Shown: positions 57,091-64,000 of the stretch, piece after piece | Layout: each line of letters starts with the position of its first letter | How positions within the stretch are numbered: position 1 is the stretch's first letter | Source of the DNA: Anaerolineales bacterium | Lineage (GTDB): Bacteria; Chloroflexota; Anaerolineae; Anaerolineales; Villigracilaceae | DNA length: 64,000 nt | Direction of reading: 5' to 3' | NCBI GenBank assembly: GCA_020634895.1 | Contig: JACKAV010000001.1 | Location: 124,001 to 188,000, forward strand | Notes under the pieces: model-generated | Databases searched by the model: none | Seen by the model: the letters and a program-made list of their open reading frames with translations, nothing else | What the model was told of the DNA's origin: nothing | Position numbers and translations under genes: made by a program

Positions 57091-57185
57091 GCCTCCTCCC
57101 TGCGATTCATGCAAAGGTACTTAAGTTTCTATCATTTGCATCGTTTTTAGGGGATTTGCGTATACTGAGCATGGAGGTTCTTCTT

Positions 57186-57410
57186 ATGACCACTCAGAAA
57201 CATCATATCCCCTGGTATTTATGGCCCTTCGCCGCCATCTGGAAACTTCTGGCAGTTATCGTTGAAATGACCGGACGTTTCGTGGCGATGGTGCTCGGCG
57301 TTGTGCTGCTCGTTGTCGGCGTTCTTATAAGCCTGACGATTGTCGGCGCGATTGTCGGTGTGCCGCTGGCGATCATCGGATTGCTGCTGTTCTTTCGCGG
57401 CATGTTCTAA
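57186..57410 (+). CDS. Small two-helix membrane protein
   Basis: The 74-aa protein starts TTQKHHIPWYLWPFAAIWKLL and has two hydrophobic helices (about 10-45 and 48-70, Gly/Val-rich: VVGVLISLTIVGAIVGVPLAI). GGAGGT lies 7 nt before the ATG and TATACT about 25 nt upstream. Role unknown. Confidence 0.6.
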   Translation: MTTQKHHIPWYLWPFAAIWKLLAVIVEMTGRFVAMVLGVVLLVVGVLISLTIVGAIVGVPLAIIGLLLFFRGMF

Positions 57411-57415
57411 AAAAT

Positions 57416-57446
57416 AACCCGCTTCGGACTTAGCCCGAAGCGGGTT
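57416..57446 (-). terminator. Terminator after msrQ
   Basis: AACCCGCTTCGG and CCGAAGCGGGTT form a 12-bp stem; on the minus strand a TATTTTTTA run follows. It ends the msrP-msrQ transcript. Confidence 0.75.
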
Positions 57447-57451
57447 CGTAT

Positions 57452-58132
57452 TTAAGAGGCATCCGCCTTGATTTGAGAATTCTTTCTGAAGCGCAGACTC
57501 AAGATGCGGGTCGAGAGTGAGGCGAGGTATTTCCGTATCGGAGGAATTCTCATGATGAGGAAGATCGCGAGGATCAATCCATAGATCAATGGGCGGACGA
57601 TGTCACCAGAGAAGGTAAAGAAGTCGCCTTTCTTGCTCATGAAGTAGTGGATGACTGCCAGCGGACCGATGATGTAAACGGTTTGATGCAGGCGTTTCCA
57701 GTTTTTGCCGAGGCGTTTTTTCCAAATGTCGAACGATGTGATTGCCAGCGGAATGAGCATGAGGAAGGTCGTCAGCCCGACGATAATGTACGGCTTTTCG
57801 ACGATGGTCTGAAGGATCAGGCTCCAGGCGAGACCATAGTCCAGGTCAACAAAGATGATGACGTGGATGGTGGCATACATGAAGGCGTATAAGCCCAATG
57901 TGCGGCGGCGCTTAAGCAGCTCGGGGAATTTGAATAGCGTGTTGAGCGGCGTGCAGAGCAGGGACATCACCAAAAGGGTAATGGCGTGACGTCCCGTGCG
58001 TTGTTCAAGTTCCTGGATCGGGTTGATGGAGAATGAACCCATCAGAAGTTCGATGATGATCCATACCAGTGCAGACCAGGCGTACACGTGGATGGCGATC
58101 TGAAGAGGGGTATAGCGGGATGATTTTTTCAT
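57452..58132 (-). CDS. msrQ: MsrQ, haem-binding membrane subunit of the methionine sulfoxide reductase MsrPQ
   Basis: The 226-aa protein has six membrane helices with TGRHAITLLVMSLLCTP, RRTLGLYAFMYATIHVIIF and KRLHQTVYIIGPLAVIHYF, whose His residues bind haem in MsrQ (YedZ). It passes electrons from the membrane quinone or flavin pool to MsrP. It follows msrP by 91 bp; a perfect 30-nt palindrome lies between them. Confidence 0.9.
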   Translation of the reverse strand: MKKSSRYTPLQIAIHVYAWSALVWIIIELLMGSFSINPIQELEQRTGRHAITLLVMSLLCTPLNTLFKFPELLKRRRTLGLYAFMYATIHVIIFVDLDYGLAWSLILQTIVEKPYIIVGLTTFLMLIPLAITSFDIWKKRLGKNWKRLHQTVYIIGPLAVIHYFMSKKGDFFTFSGDIVRPLIYGLILAIFLIMRIPPIRKYLASLSTRILSLRFRKNSQIKADAS

Positions 58133-58160
58133 GATGATTTAATAATTGCCTTTTATATGG

Positions 58161-58190
58161 ACTTCGGAAGTCATATGACTTCCGAAGTCT
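58161..58190. repeat. Perfect 30-nt palindrome between msrP and msrQ
   Basis: GACTTCGGAAGTCAT and its exact complement form a 15-bp stem without loop. Words match the hairpin at 16562-16594. Confidence 0.7.
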
Positions 58191-58223
58191 CTGAATTTCG
58201 CAGATGAACTTGCACGGCTTTGG

Positions 58224-59180
58224 CTAGTAGTTCTCTTTCAAGTCCATTCCTTCATAAAGGTAGGCGACCTGATCTCCGTAGCCGTTGAACATGAGGGTTT
58301 CGCGTCGGCTGAGTTCGCCGATGCGGCGTTCGGATGCCTGCGACCAGCGCGGGTGATCCACATTCGGGTTGACGTTGGCGTAGAAGCCGTATTCGTTCGG
58401 AGCAACTGTACTCCATAATGTACTCGGCATTTGATCGGTCAGTTCGATCTTGACGATGGATTTGATGGATTTGAAACCATACTTCCACGGCACGACCAGA
58501 CGAATGGGTGCGCCGTCCTGATTGGGCATCATTTCGCCGTATAAGCCGGTGGCAAGTATGGCGAGGTCGTTCATGGCTTCGTCGATTCGCAGACCTTCCT
58601 GATAGGGCCACGGGTAGAACGGGCTGCTTTGTCCCTTCATTTCTTCGGGGCGATAGACGGATTCAAAGCGGACGTATTTCGCGTCGGAGGTGGGTTCCAC
58701 CTCATTGAGCAGACTCGCCAGCGGGAAGCCGTTCCACGGGATGACCATGCTCCACGCTTCCACGCAACGCAGGCGGTAGATGCGCTCCTCCTGCGTGAAC
58801 ATTGACAAAAGGTCTTCGATGCCGTAGGTCTTCGGGTTGTTGACCATACCGGTCACTTCCACCGTCCACGGGGTGGGGTTGAAATCCCTTGCAAGGGAGG
58901 CAACCGCTTCCTTGTTCGTGCTGAATTCGTAGAAGTTGTTGTAATTGGTGATCTGGTCAAAGGAGTTGGTGGGGTTGCCCAATTCGTCAGTCCCTGCCGT
59001 GTGTGTTACATCCGGCATGGCGGAATCGGTGGTCTCCCCGGCTTTTGGGGCGCAGGCGGCAAGCGCCACGCTGCCCGCCACAACTCCAGCGGCTTTGATG
59101 AAATCACGGCGTGAGAGAAAAGTCTCTTTGGGCGTGATCTCATAGGAACGAACGGGAACAGATTTGTACGTTTTTGTCAT
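58224..59180 (-). CDS. msrP: MsrP, molybdopterin methionine sulfoxide reductase (catalytic subunit)
   Basis: The 318-aa protein has a twin-arginine signal (LSRRDFIKAAGVV) that also contains a lipobox (ALAAC, Cys43), so it may be a Tat-exported lipoprotein, unlike the soluble enterobacterial enzyme. The SUOX-fold core has RIYRLRCVEAWSMVIPW with Mo-binding Cys139, then PYQEGLRIDEAMND and APIRLVVPWKYGFKSIKSI. It reduces methionine sulfoxide in exported proteins. It lies 16 bp downstream of the thioredoxin-like gene and is followed by msrQ. Confidence 0.92.
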   Translation of the reverse strand: MTKTYKSVPVRSYEITPKETFLSRRDFIKAAGVVAGSVALAACAPKAGETTDSAMPDVTHTAGTDELGNPTNSFDQITNYNNFYEFSTNKEAVASLARDFNPTPWTVEVTGMVNNPKTYGIEDLLSMFTQEERIYRLRCVEAWSMVIPWNGFPLASLLNEVEPTSDAKYVRFESVYRPEEMKGQSSPFYPWPYQEGLRIDEAMNDLAILATGLYGEMMPNQDGAPIRLVVPWKYGFKSIKSIVKIELTDQMPSTLWSTVAPNEYGFYANVNPNVDHPRWSQASERRIGELSRRETLMFNGYGDQVAYLYEGMDLKENY

Positions 59181-59196
59181 AAAGGTCTCTCCTTCA

Positions 59197-59775
59197 TTAT
59201 TGGTTCGAATAGGGTTCTGCTAACAGTGCTTGAATTGCGGACTCAGTTTCCTCGTACCTGCCTTCGCCGATGTGAATATAACGGATGTGCCCTTGTTTAT
59301 CAATGAGATACAGCGTGGGCCAGTAATGGTTATCGTAGGCGCGCCAGGTCTTTCCATTATTGTCCTGTGCCACGGCGTATTCGATGCCGTAATCCAGAAC
59401 TCTTGCTTTCAGGTTATCCAGGTCCGCTTCGTAGCTGAACTCGGGATAGTGATTGCCGATGATGACCAACCCCTGGTCGCGGTAGGTTTGGTCCCATTCC
59501 TTCAACGAAGGGATCACGTGCTGGCAGTTGATGCAGCCGAAGGTCCACATATCGATGATGACGACCTTTCCGCGCAAGTCTGCGAGGCGGAGCGGCGCAT
59601 CCACATTCAGCCAGGTGTCGTTCGTGAGTTCAGGAGCAGCCCCAAGGTCCGGTAAAGAGGCGTTGACCTGCGGTTGTTCCGTTTCGGCTGGCATGGATTT
59701 TTCTGCCGGTGCGGATTCAGTCGCCGCAGTGCAGGCTGTCAAAAAAAGGGTTAGTCCGATAAAAATTCGTTTCAT
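59197..59775 (-). CDS. TlpA/DipZ-type thioredoxin-fold lipoprotein
   Basis: The 192-aa protein has a lipoprotein signal (FIGLTLFLTACT; lipobox LTAC) and a thioredoxin domain with the CxxC in TFGCINCQHVIPSLKEW and the cis-Pro in YWPTLYLIDKQGHI. The GCINC pattern is that of DipZ-like reductases that feed electrons to extracytoplasmic partners. AGGTG lies before the ATG. It sits between the kinase gene and msrP, with its own putative regulator box upstream. Confidence 0.88.
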   Translation of the reverse strand: MKRIFIGLTLFLTACTAATESAPAEKSMPAETEQPQVNASLPDLGAAPELTNDTWLNVDAPLRLADLRGKVVIIDMWTFGCINCQHVIPSLKEWDQTYRDQGLVIIGNHYPEFSYEADLDNLKARVLDYGIEYAVAQDNNGKTWRAYDNHYWPTLYLIDKQGHIRYIHIGEGRYEETESAIQALLAEPYSNQ

Positions 59776-59810
59776 GGTCACCTCAAGTGATGAGGTCATT
59801 GTAAAAAAAC

Positions 59811-59836
59811 TTCCTTACGAAAGAATTACGCAAATC
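59811..59836 (-). promoter_or_regulatory. Direct-repeat motif upstream of the TlpA-like/msrPQ genes
   Basis: On the minus strand GCGTAATTCTT and TCGTAAGGAAG repeat with an 11-bp period, the spacing used by OmpR/PhoB-family regulators. The CGTAA word is shared with 61836-61867. Confidence 0.45.
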
Positions 59837-59847
59837 TGAGAAATTTA

Positions 59848-61074
59848 TTAGGGCTTTGGAATGTGGAATGTAAATCGGCTGCCGTGCCCGTGTTCAGTTT
59901 CGACGTCGATCTCACCGCCGTGCGCCTGTACGATGCCGCGCGAGATGGCAAGCCCAAGCCCGGCTCCGCCTGTGGCGCGGCTGCGGGATTTTTCTCCGCG
60001 ATAGAAACCATCGAAGATATGAGGAAGGTCTTCGGCGCGGATGCCTTCGCCGGTATCTTCCACGCTCACTTCGACGCCGGAGTTGGTTCGCCGTGCTGTG
60101 ACCTTGACCTCGCCGTGGGCGGGCGTGTGGCGAATTGCGTTGCTGATCAGGTTGTTGAGCACGCGCCCGATGCGCCGCGTATCCATGCGGACGGGGTCGA
60201 TGTGCGGGTCGACGCTGCCAGCCAGTTGCACATCCTGACGCGAAGCGAGTTCGGCAAATGTTTCGAGTGTATCGGAAACGAGGTCGGCGAGAGAGGAGTT
60301 GTCGAGGTCCAGTTGAATGCCGCCCGCGTTCAATTGCGCCATTTGGAAGAGGTCATCGATCAACGCCGAAAGCGAACGGACATCGCGCTGTGCCGTGTTG
60401 AGATAGCGTTTGATCGTTTCGGGGTCGTCCACCACGCCGTCTGCCAGCGCTTCGAGGATCGCGCGAATGGACGCGAGCGGGGTTTGCAGATCATGCCCGA
60501 CCCAGGCAATCAGATCGGCGCGCATTTTTTCGAGTTCGCGCTGTTTCAAGTCTGCGGTTTCGAGCTGCATTGCCATTTGGTTAAAGGTCGTTGCGAGCAT
60601 TGCTACTTCGTCGCGTCCCTGCACGGGGACGCGGGTTTTCAAGTCGCCTTCTGCCAGTTGTTCTGCCGCACCCTTGAGTTGATTGACGCGGTCTGTGATC
60701 GTGGAGGAAAGGAAGTATCCCAACGCCATTGCCATTCCGCCCGCGAAAACGAGGAGGACGATTGCAAGCAGCAGGTCGTGCTGGCTGGCGAACATCATCT
60801 GCGCCGAAAACCAGACGTTGAAAAAGGTCAGCAAACTTGAGAGTGCGTACGCGCCAAGCAGCGACCAGCGCAATGTGGGTGAGAAGGTCATCCAGCCGAA
60901 GCGATAGGCGAGGTATCCCGCCAGCGCCGAGACGAGCGCGGTAATGCCGAGGAAGAGCGCCATCAAGCCGAGTTCGTACATCGGCGGCGACATCATCAAA
61001 TTGAAAATGCCAAGCGAGATGAGGAAGATCAGCAGGACGCCCGCTATGAACCAGAGAATGTTTGAAGATTTCAT
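59848..61074 (-). CDS. Sensor histidine kinase with four membrane helices
   Basis: The 408-aa protein has four closely spaced membrane helices (about 7-120) and almost no external domain, a HAMP linker, a dimerisation domain with the phospho-accepting His in WVGHDLQTPLASI and a catalytic domain with NLISNAIRHT, DTGEGI and GAGLGLAIS. It likely senses a membrane-linked signal. It overlaps the response regulator gene by 4 bp (ATGA). Context suggests it responds to envelope oxidative stress. Confidence 0.92.
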   Translation of the reverse strand: MKSSNILWFIAGVLLIFLISLGIFNLMMSPPMYELGLMALFLGITALVSALAGYLAYRFGWMTFSPTLRWSLLGAYALSSLLTFFNVWFSAQMMFASQHDLLLAIVLLVFAGGMAMALGYFLSSTITDRVNQLKGAAEQLAEGDLKTRVPVQGRDEVAMLATTFNQMAMQLETADLKQRELEKMRADLIAWVGHDLQTPLASIRAILEALADGVVDDPETIKRYLNTAQRDVRSLSALIDDLFQMAQLNAGGIQLDLDNSSLADLVSDTLETFAELASRQDVQLAGSVDPHIDPVRMDTRRIGRVLNNLISNAIRHTPAHGEVKVTARRTNSGVEVSVEDTGEGIRAEDLPHIFDGFYRGEKSRSRATGGAGLGLAISRGIVQAHGGEIDVETEHGHGSRFTFHIPKP

Positions 61075-61763
61075 GGCTCGAATTTATATCCCACGCCCCA
61101 AACAGTTATTAAGTGAGTGGGAGAAGAAGGGTCGAGTTCCAACTTCTCGCGCAGGCGGCGGATGTGAACCGTCACTGTGCCGGGGTCGATGTATTCCGCT
61201 CCGCCCCAGACCCGGTCCAACAATTGGTCGCGGGTGAAGACCTGTTTTGGGTGACGTGCCAACAGGTAGAGCAGGTCAAATTCCTTGGCAGTCAACTCGA
61301 TGGAAGATTCCCGAACCGTCACCGCCCGGGTGGAGGGACTGATAAAGATATCCTCAAAGGTCAGGTCACGCTCAGACTCCGCCCCGGCTTGTTCCCGTCC
61401 AGTGCGGCGGAGCACCGCCCGCACACGGCTGACCAATTCCTGCGGGCTGAACGGCTTGACCACGTAATCATCCGCGCCCATTTCGAGACCGGCGATGCGG
61501 TCGATCTCTTCGCGCCGCGCTGTGACCATGATGATGGGCACGTTCGAGCGGTCTCTCAGCCAGCGGGTGAGGGATAGTCCGTCAATTTCGGGCAGCATCA
61601 GATCGAGGATGATGAAATCGGGGATCTGTTTTTCGAGAATGGTCATAGCCTGTTTGCCGTCCGCTGCGACCTGCACCTGATAACCGGCACGTTTTAAGTA
61701 GAGACTGACCACTTCCGCGAGGCTGGGCTCGTCTTCGACGACGAGAATTTGTATTTCGTTCAT
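61071..61763 (-). CDS. OmpR-family response regulator
   Basis: The 230-aa protein has an intact receiver (VVEDEPS, phospho-acceptor Asp54 in IILDLMLPEIDG, Lys in VVKPFS) and an OmpR-type winged helix (ELTAKEFDLLYLLARHPKQVFTRDQLLDRVWG...HIRRLREKL). It pairs with the downstream kinase. The ATG at 61763 is chosen by alignment with the family. It is divergent from the Met-rich lipoprotein gene across a 147-bp region that holds CGTAAG repeats. Confidence 0.94.
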   Translation of the reverse strand: MNEIQILVVEDEPSLAEVVSLYLKRAGYQVQVAADGKQAMTILEKQIPDFIILDLMLPEIDGLSLTRWLRDRSNVPIIMVTARREEIDRIAGLEMGADDYVVKPFSPQELVSRVRAVLRRTGREQAGAESERDLTFEDIFISPSTRAVTVRESSIELTAKEFDLLYLLARHPKQVFTRDQLLDRVWGGAEYIDPGTVTVHIRRLREKLELDPSSPTHLITVWGVGYKFEP

Positions 61764-61835
61764 GCGGGAAATCATACTTGATTCTCGGTCGGAAGTCATT
61801 AACGAAAACTTACCCTTTTACGCCCTGTTCATACT

Positions 61836-61867
61836 TTCGTAAGAATTTGGCAGGTAATTCGTAAGAA
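61836..61867. promoter_or_regulatory. Direct-repeat motif TTCGTAAGAA in the divergent control region
   Basis: TTCGTAAGAA occurs at 61836-61845 and 61858-61867, start to start 22 bp (two helical turns). A related pair lies at 59811-59836. Likely the binding site of the adjacent OmpR-type regulator (inference). Confidence 0.5.
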
Positions 61868-61910
61868 GATTTTTCTAAGATTACGCTTCAAGATAAAACA
61901 AGGAGACTCA

Positions 61911-62570
61911 TTGAAAATGAAAATCAGAAACATTCTTTTTAGCGTTACCCTGCTCGCTGCTTTTCTCGTCACTGCCTGCGGAACTTCCACTGGTGATGCC
62001 ATGATGACGGAAGAACCTCACGGCGCGATGGCAACTGAAGACACGATGCACGGCGATATGATGACCGAAGACGCCCCGATGAACGACGGTTCCATGACCG
62101 GTGATACGATGATGGAAACTCCCAATTGGTTCAGCGCCTCATTGACGAATGTCCATACCGGGGAGGATTTCACCATTCAAGACCTTCAAGGGAAAGTTGT
62201 CCTTGTGGAGACGATGGCGGTCTGGTGCTCGAACTGCCTCAAACAACAGGGACAGGTGAAAGAACTTCACAACCTGCTCGGTGAACGCGACGACTTCGTC
62301 AGCCTTGGCTTGGATATCGATCCGAATGAAGATGCCGCCAAATTAAAGGGATTTGTCGAAGACAAAGGATTTGACTGGCTCTATGCAGTTTCCCCTGCGG
62401 ATGTTTCCCGCGAGTTCGCTTCTCTCTACGGCGACCAATTCCTCAACCCGCCTTCCACGCCGATGCTGGTGATCGACCGCCACGGCAACGTCCATCCGCT
62501 GCCGTTCGGCATCAAAAGCGCGGACGATCTCTTGAACGCCGTCCAGCCGTATTTAGACGAAGAGATGTAA
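61911..62570 (+). CDS. Thioredoxin-fold lipoprotein with Met-rich linker
   Basis: The 219-aa protein has a lipoprotein signal (FSVTLLAAFLVTACG; lipobox VTAC, Cys23), then a 48-residue linker with ten Met, two His and many Asp/Glu (residues 24-71, with MM pairs and MHGDMM), and a thioredoxin domain whose CxxC is Cys106-Ser-Asn-Cys109 in AVWCSNCLKQ with a PPSTPMLVID cis-Pro loop. The linker looks like a Met-rich trap for oxidants or copper. TTG (61911) is 5 nt and ATG (61917) 11 nt after AAGGAG; either start is possible. ccdA follows. Confidence 0.88.
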   Translation: MKMKIRNILFSVTLLAAFLVTACGTSTGDAMMTEEPHGAMATEDTMHGDMMTEDAPMNDGSMTGDTMMETPNWFSASLTNVHTGEDFTIQDLQGKVVLVETMAVWCSNCLKQQGQVKELHNLLGERDDFVSLGLDIDPNEDAAKLKGFVEDKGFDWLYAVSPADVSREFASLYGDQFLNPPSTPMLVIDRHGNVHPLPFGIKSADDLLNAVQPYLDEEM

Positions 62571-62579
62571 GTCTTAATT

Positions 62580-62655
62580 GTCATTCTGAGCGAAGCGAAG
62601 AATCTCTACTGTTATTTCAGAGACCTTTCCCCACGGTGCTTCCGCTCAGAATGAC
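62580..62655. repeat. Palindromic repeat, GTCATTCTGAGC family, copy 3
   Basis: GTCATTCTGAGC and GCTCAGAATGAC ends are perfectly complementary over 12 bases. It fills the gap between the Met-rich lipoprotein and ccdA genes and is related to copies at 40131 and 53846. Confidence 0.75.
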
Positions 62656-62668
62656 ATGGATTGACGTT

Positions 62669-63337
62669 ATGGAAACCATCCTCACTTCCCTCTCTCTTGG
62701 CTTGCTTGCCACCACCAGCCCGTGTGTGCTGCCGTTGTATCCCGGCTTTCTTGCCTACCTCAGCGGTGGGCAGGAAAAACTCGAGAATAAACCTGCGCGT
62801 TATCTGCTCGGCTTTTTCGTTCTGGCTGGCGTATTGACGATGATGCTTGCGCTCGGTGCGATCATTGCGCTTCTGTCCATTTCCATTGGGCAGGCGCTGG
62901 CGTTCGTCATTCCCATTGCAGACTTGATCATTATCCTGTTCGGCGTTTTACTGTTGCTGAATATCAACCCCTTCAAAAAACTTCCGCAAATTCAAGCGCC
63001 GCTTGTGTCGCATCCGTTCGCGAATGCGTTCATTTATGGTTTGCTTTATGGACCGATTGCCCTGCCATGTTCCGGTCCGCTGGTGGTGAGCATCTTTGCG
63101 CTCTCGCTCACAGTCGGTGATGCGCTCGGCAAGTTGAACGTTTTCCTGTGGTTCGGCTTGGGTTTTGGGATTCCGCTTTTGCTATTGTCATTTATTTCCG
63201 GCGCGGCACAGCGCTGGATCACGCGTCAATTCGCAATGCGCGCGCGGCTGATCAACTTCATCAGCGGATTATTGCTTTTGGGAGTTGGGTTCTATGACCT
63301 GTACGCCAACTGGGAATTAATTCAGTCATATTTTTAA
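62669..63337 (+). CDS. CcdA-type thiol-disulfide electron transporter
   Basis: The 222-aa protein has six membrane helices with the two Cys motifs TTSPCVLPLYPGFLAYLSGG and GPIALPCSGPLVVS, the pattern of CcdA, which carries reducing electrons from cytoplasmic thioredoxin across the membrane. The likely recipients are the thioredoxin-fold lipoproteins next to it. Start at 62669 is preferred; an ATG at 62651 lies inside the repeat. No cytochrome c maturation genes are near, so a role in envelope repair is more likely. Confidence 0.9.
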   Translation: METILTSLSLGLLATTSPCVLPLYPGFLAYLSGGQEKLENKPARYLLGFFVLAGVLTMMLALGAIIALLSISIGQALAFVIPIADLIIILFGVLLLLNINPFKKLPQIQAPLVSHPFANAFIYGLLYGPIALPCSGPLVVSIFALSLTVGDALGKLNVFLWFGLGFGIPLLLLSFISGAAQRWITRQFAMRARLINFISGLLLLGVGFYDLYANWELIQSYF

Positions 63338-63342
63338 AAAGA

Positions 63343-63433
63343 TTGGGACACGGATCTAACGGATATCACTGAATCGACACGGATTTTTTATTTTCCGTGA
63401 AAGCCTGTTGTATCCTTGCAGTCCGTGTCCCAA
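63343..63433. repeat. Palindromic repeat (TTGGGACACGGA ... TCCGTGTCCCAA)
   Basis: Perfect 12-base terminal inverted repeats with inner ACGGATTTTTTATTTTCCGTG words, in the gap between ccdA and the convergent peptidase gene. Confidence 0.75.
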
Positions 63434-63441
63434 AAACAGCT

Positions 63442-64000
63442 CTACAGTGAGAACGTTTCGCCTCTCCCGTAGCTGACAGTTGAATCGCTTCGGTAAAGCG
63501 TGACCTCCCCGCCGCCTTTCACTTCCCATTCGCCGTCCGCATTGTTGACCATCCCTGTGCGTTCGTCGATGCCGAGGAGAACGGCTTCGGGGAGCATTTG
63601 CTTTAATTGACCAGCCCAATTCTTTCCAAAATTATTGTGATGCGGCAGGACGCATGCATCTGGAACCAGATTCAATCCGCGCAATAATTTTCGTTCGCGC
63701 GGGTCATAGTAATGCTCGCACATCACCATCGCCCCGGCGCTGCTGCCAGCGATGACGGCGCCGCCTTCATACGCTTCCATTGCGGCAGACCAGCACAGAC
63801 TGTTTGCAAGCGTCTCGCCCAAATGACGGGGAAAACCTCCGAGAAGGTAGATCAGCTTCGAGGTCCGCAAGGAGGCGGCGAGGTTGGCGTCGTTGGCAGT
63901 GCTTGAGTCGATCACATCCACGGTGAAGACGTTCTTCGCGCCCAGACTTTGAAACCATCTCACACCGTTATTGCCCGCGCGTTTGTGATTGTTATCTGGC
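63442..64000 (-). CDS. Peptidase S51 (cyanophycinase-like), N-terminally truncated by the window edge
   Basis: The visible 185 residues run in frame to the right edge (PDNNHKRAGNNGVRWFQSLG...), so the start lies outside. The class I glutamine-amidotransferase-like fold is shown by LIYLLGGFPRHLGETL, the nucleophile Ser in IAGSSAGAMVM and LLRGLNLVPDACVLPHHNNF, the family pattern of S51 peptidases such as cyanophycinase and dipeptidase E. The substrate may be cyanophycin or Asp-dipeptides; it cannot be settled from this fragment. Confidence 0.85.
   Translation of the reverse strand, partial: PDNNHKRAGNNGVRWFQSLGAKNVFTVDVIDSSTANDANLAASLRTSKLIYLLGGFPRHLGETLANSLCWSAAMEAYEGGAVIAGSSAGAMVMCEHYYDPRERKLLRGLNLVPDACVLPHHNNFGKNWAGQLKQMLPEAVLLGIDERTGMVNNADGEWEVKGGGEVTLYRSDSTVSYGRGETFSL

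Noticed and set aside
56212..57150. 312-codon plus-strand frame opposite the DsbA-like gene
   Set aside because: Mirror frame in codon-biased DNA; the DsbA-like gene has CPYC and membrane anchor on the other strand.
59863..60840. 325-codon plus-strand frame opposite the histidine kinase
   Set aside because: Antisense of a kinase with all boxes present.
1..64000. CRISPR array or phage/IS element
   Set aside because: No regularly spaced direct repeats; inverted repeats are single palindromes of several unrelated families. No transposase, integrase or phage structural gene is seen.
1..64000. tRNA or rRNA genes
   Set aside because: Intergenic gaps were read for tRNA-like arms (GGTTCRA and acceptor pairing) and none fits.

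Overview
This 64 kb window reads as a chromosomal segment of a Chloroflexota bacterium, most likely class Anaerolineae. This is an inference from gene content and style: Tat-type SRRDFLK signals on lipoproteins and L,D-transpeptidases, secreted proteins with Thr/Pro-rich (PTATP-like) linkers, a nusA-ylxR-infB-rbfA-nrnA-truB-ribF operon, DUF2200/DUF1801/DUF4349 proteins and many short palindromic repeats. I see no rRNA, tRNA, CRISPR array, phage or intact insertion sequence. Coding density is high and no gene-free stretch exceeds about 300 bases; the longest gaps (about 215 bp at 25507-25722 and 37066-37281) hold an inverted repeat and a promoter.

Layout. 1-3660: end of a ketopantoate reductase-like gene, then an HtrA-like protease without signal peptide, a LuxR-type regulator with a degenerate receiver, and a class III adenylyl cyclase with an N-terminal lipid/START-like domain. 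3665-6875: DUF4349 lipoprotein, MazF-like/DUF2281 toxin-antitoxin pair, Nudix hydrolase, ribF. 6927-13540: translation/RNA operon (nusA to truB, minus strand) with a terminator-like hairpin in the nusA leader. 13717-17641: methyltransferase, an AT-rich accessory patch (small protein plus nucleotidyltransferase pair, Tat lipoprotein of unknown function) and two conserved hypotheticals. 17715-22392: a cell-wall cluster of one amidase and four YkuD L,D-transpeptidases in tandem. 22549-28506: nuclease-like hypothetical, lipoprotein, threonine dehydrogenase-like enzyme, small DUF proteins, a phosphodiester glycosidase-like protein and a phosphoesterase. 28546-37065: a long minus-strand operon centred on a split methylcrotonyl-CoA-type carboxylase (carboxyltransferase, biotin carboxylase, biotin carrier) with MaoC hydratase and CitE-like lyase. 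37282-46961: arginine deiminase, phosphatase, SGNH-like lipoprotein, mutS2, SDR, sulfatase, HAD protein, acetolactate decarboxylase. 47070-51946: SHOCT and PH-like proteins, then a glycosyltransferase/membrane protein cluster. 52033-56015: two deoxynucleoside kinases flanking a nucleotidyltransferase, a NIF3-type domain protein and pyrB, with an elaborate leader upstream of the last two. 56209-63337: envelope redox region: DsbA-like protein, msrQ-msrP-TlpA-like-histidine kinase-response regulator on the minus strand and, divergently, a methionine-rich thioredoxin-fold lipoprotein plus ccdA. 63442-64000: start-truncated S51 (cyanophycinase-like) peptidase.

Most notable: (i) the two-component/MsrPQ/thioredoxin/CcdA locus, in which a Met-rich lipoprotein linker sits next to a methionine-sulfoxide repair system and a TTCGTAAG motif recurs in both control regions; (ii) a leader upstream of the NIF3-domain gene and pyrB with a near-consensus promoter, a 29-codon ORF, a U-rich tract and a perfect terminator hairpin; (iii) palindromic or G/T-rich repeats that have inserted in frame into genes for biotin carboxylase, MutS2 and a glycosyltransferase; (iv) several genes with TATAAT only 6-9 nt before the start codon, implying leaderless mRNAs.
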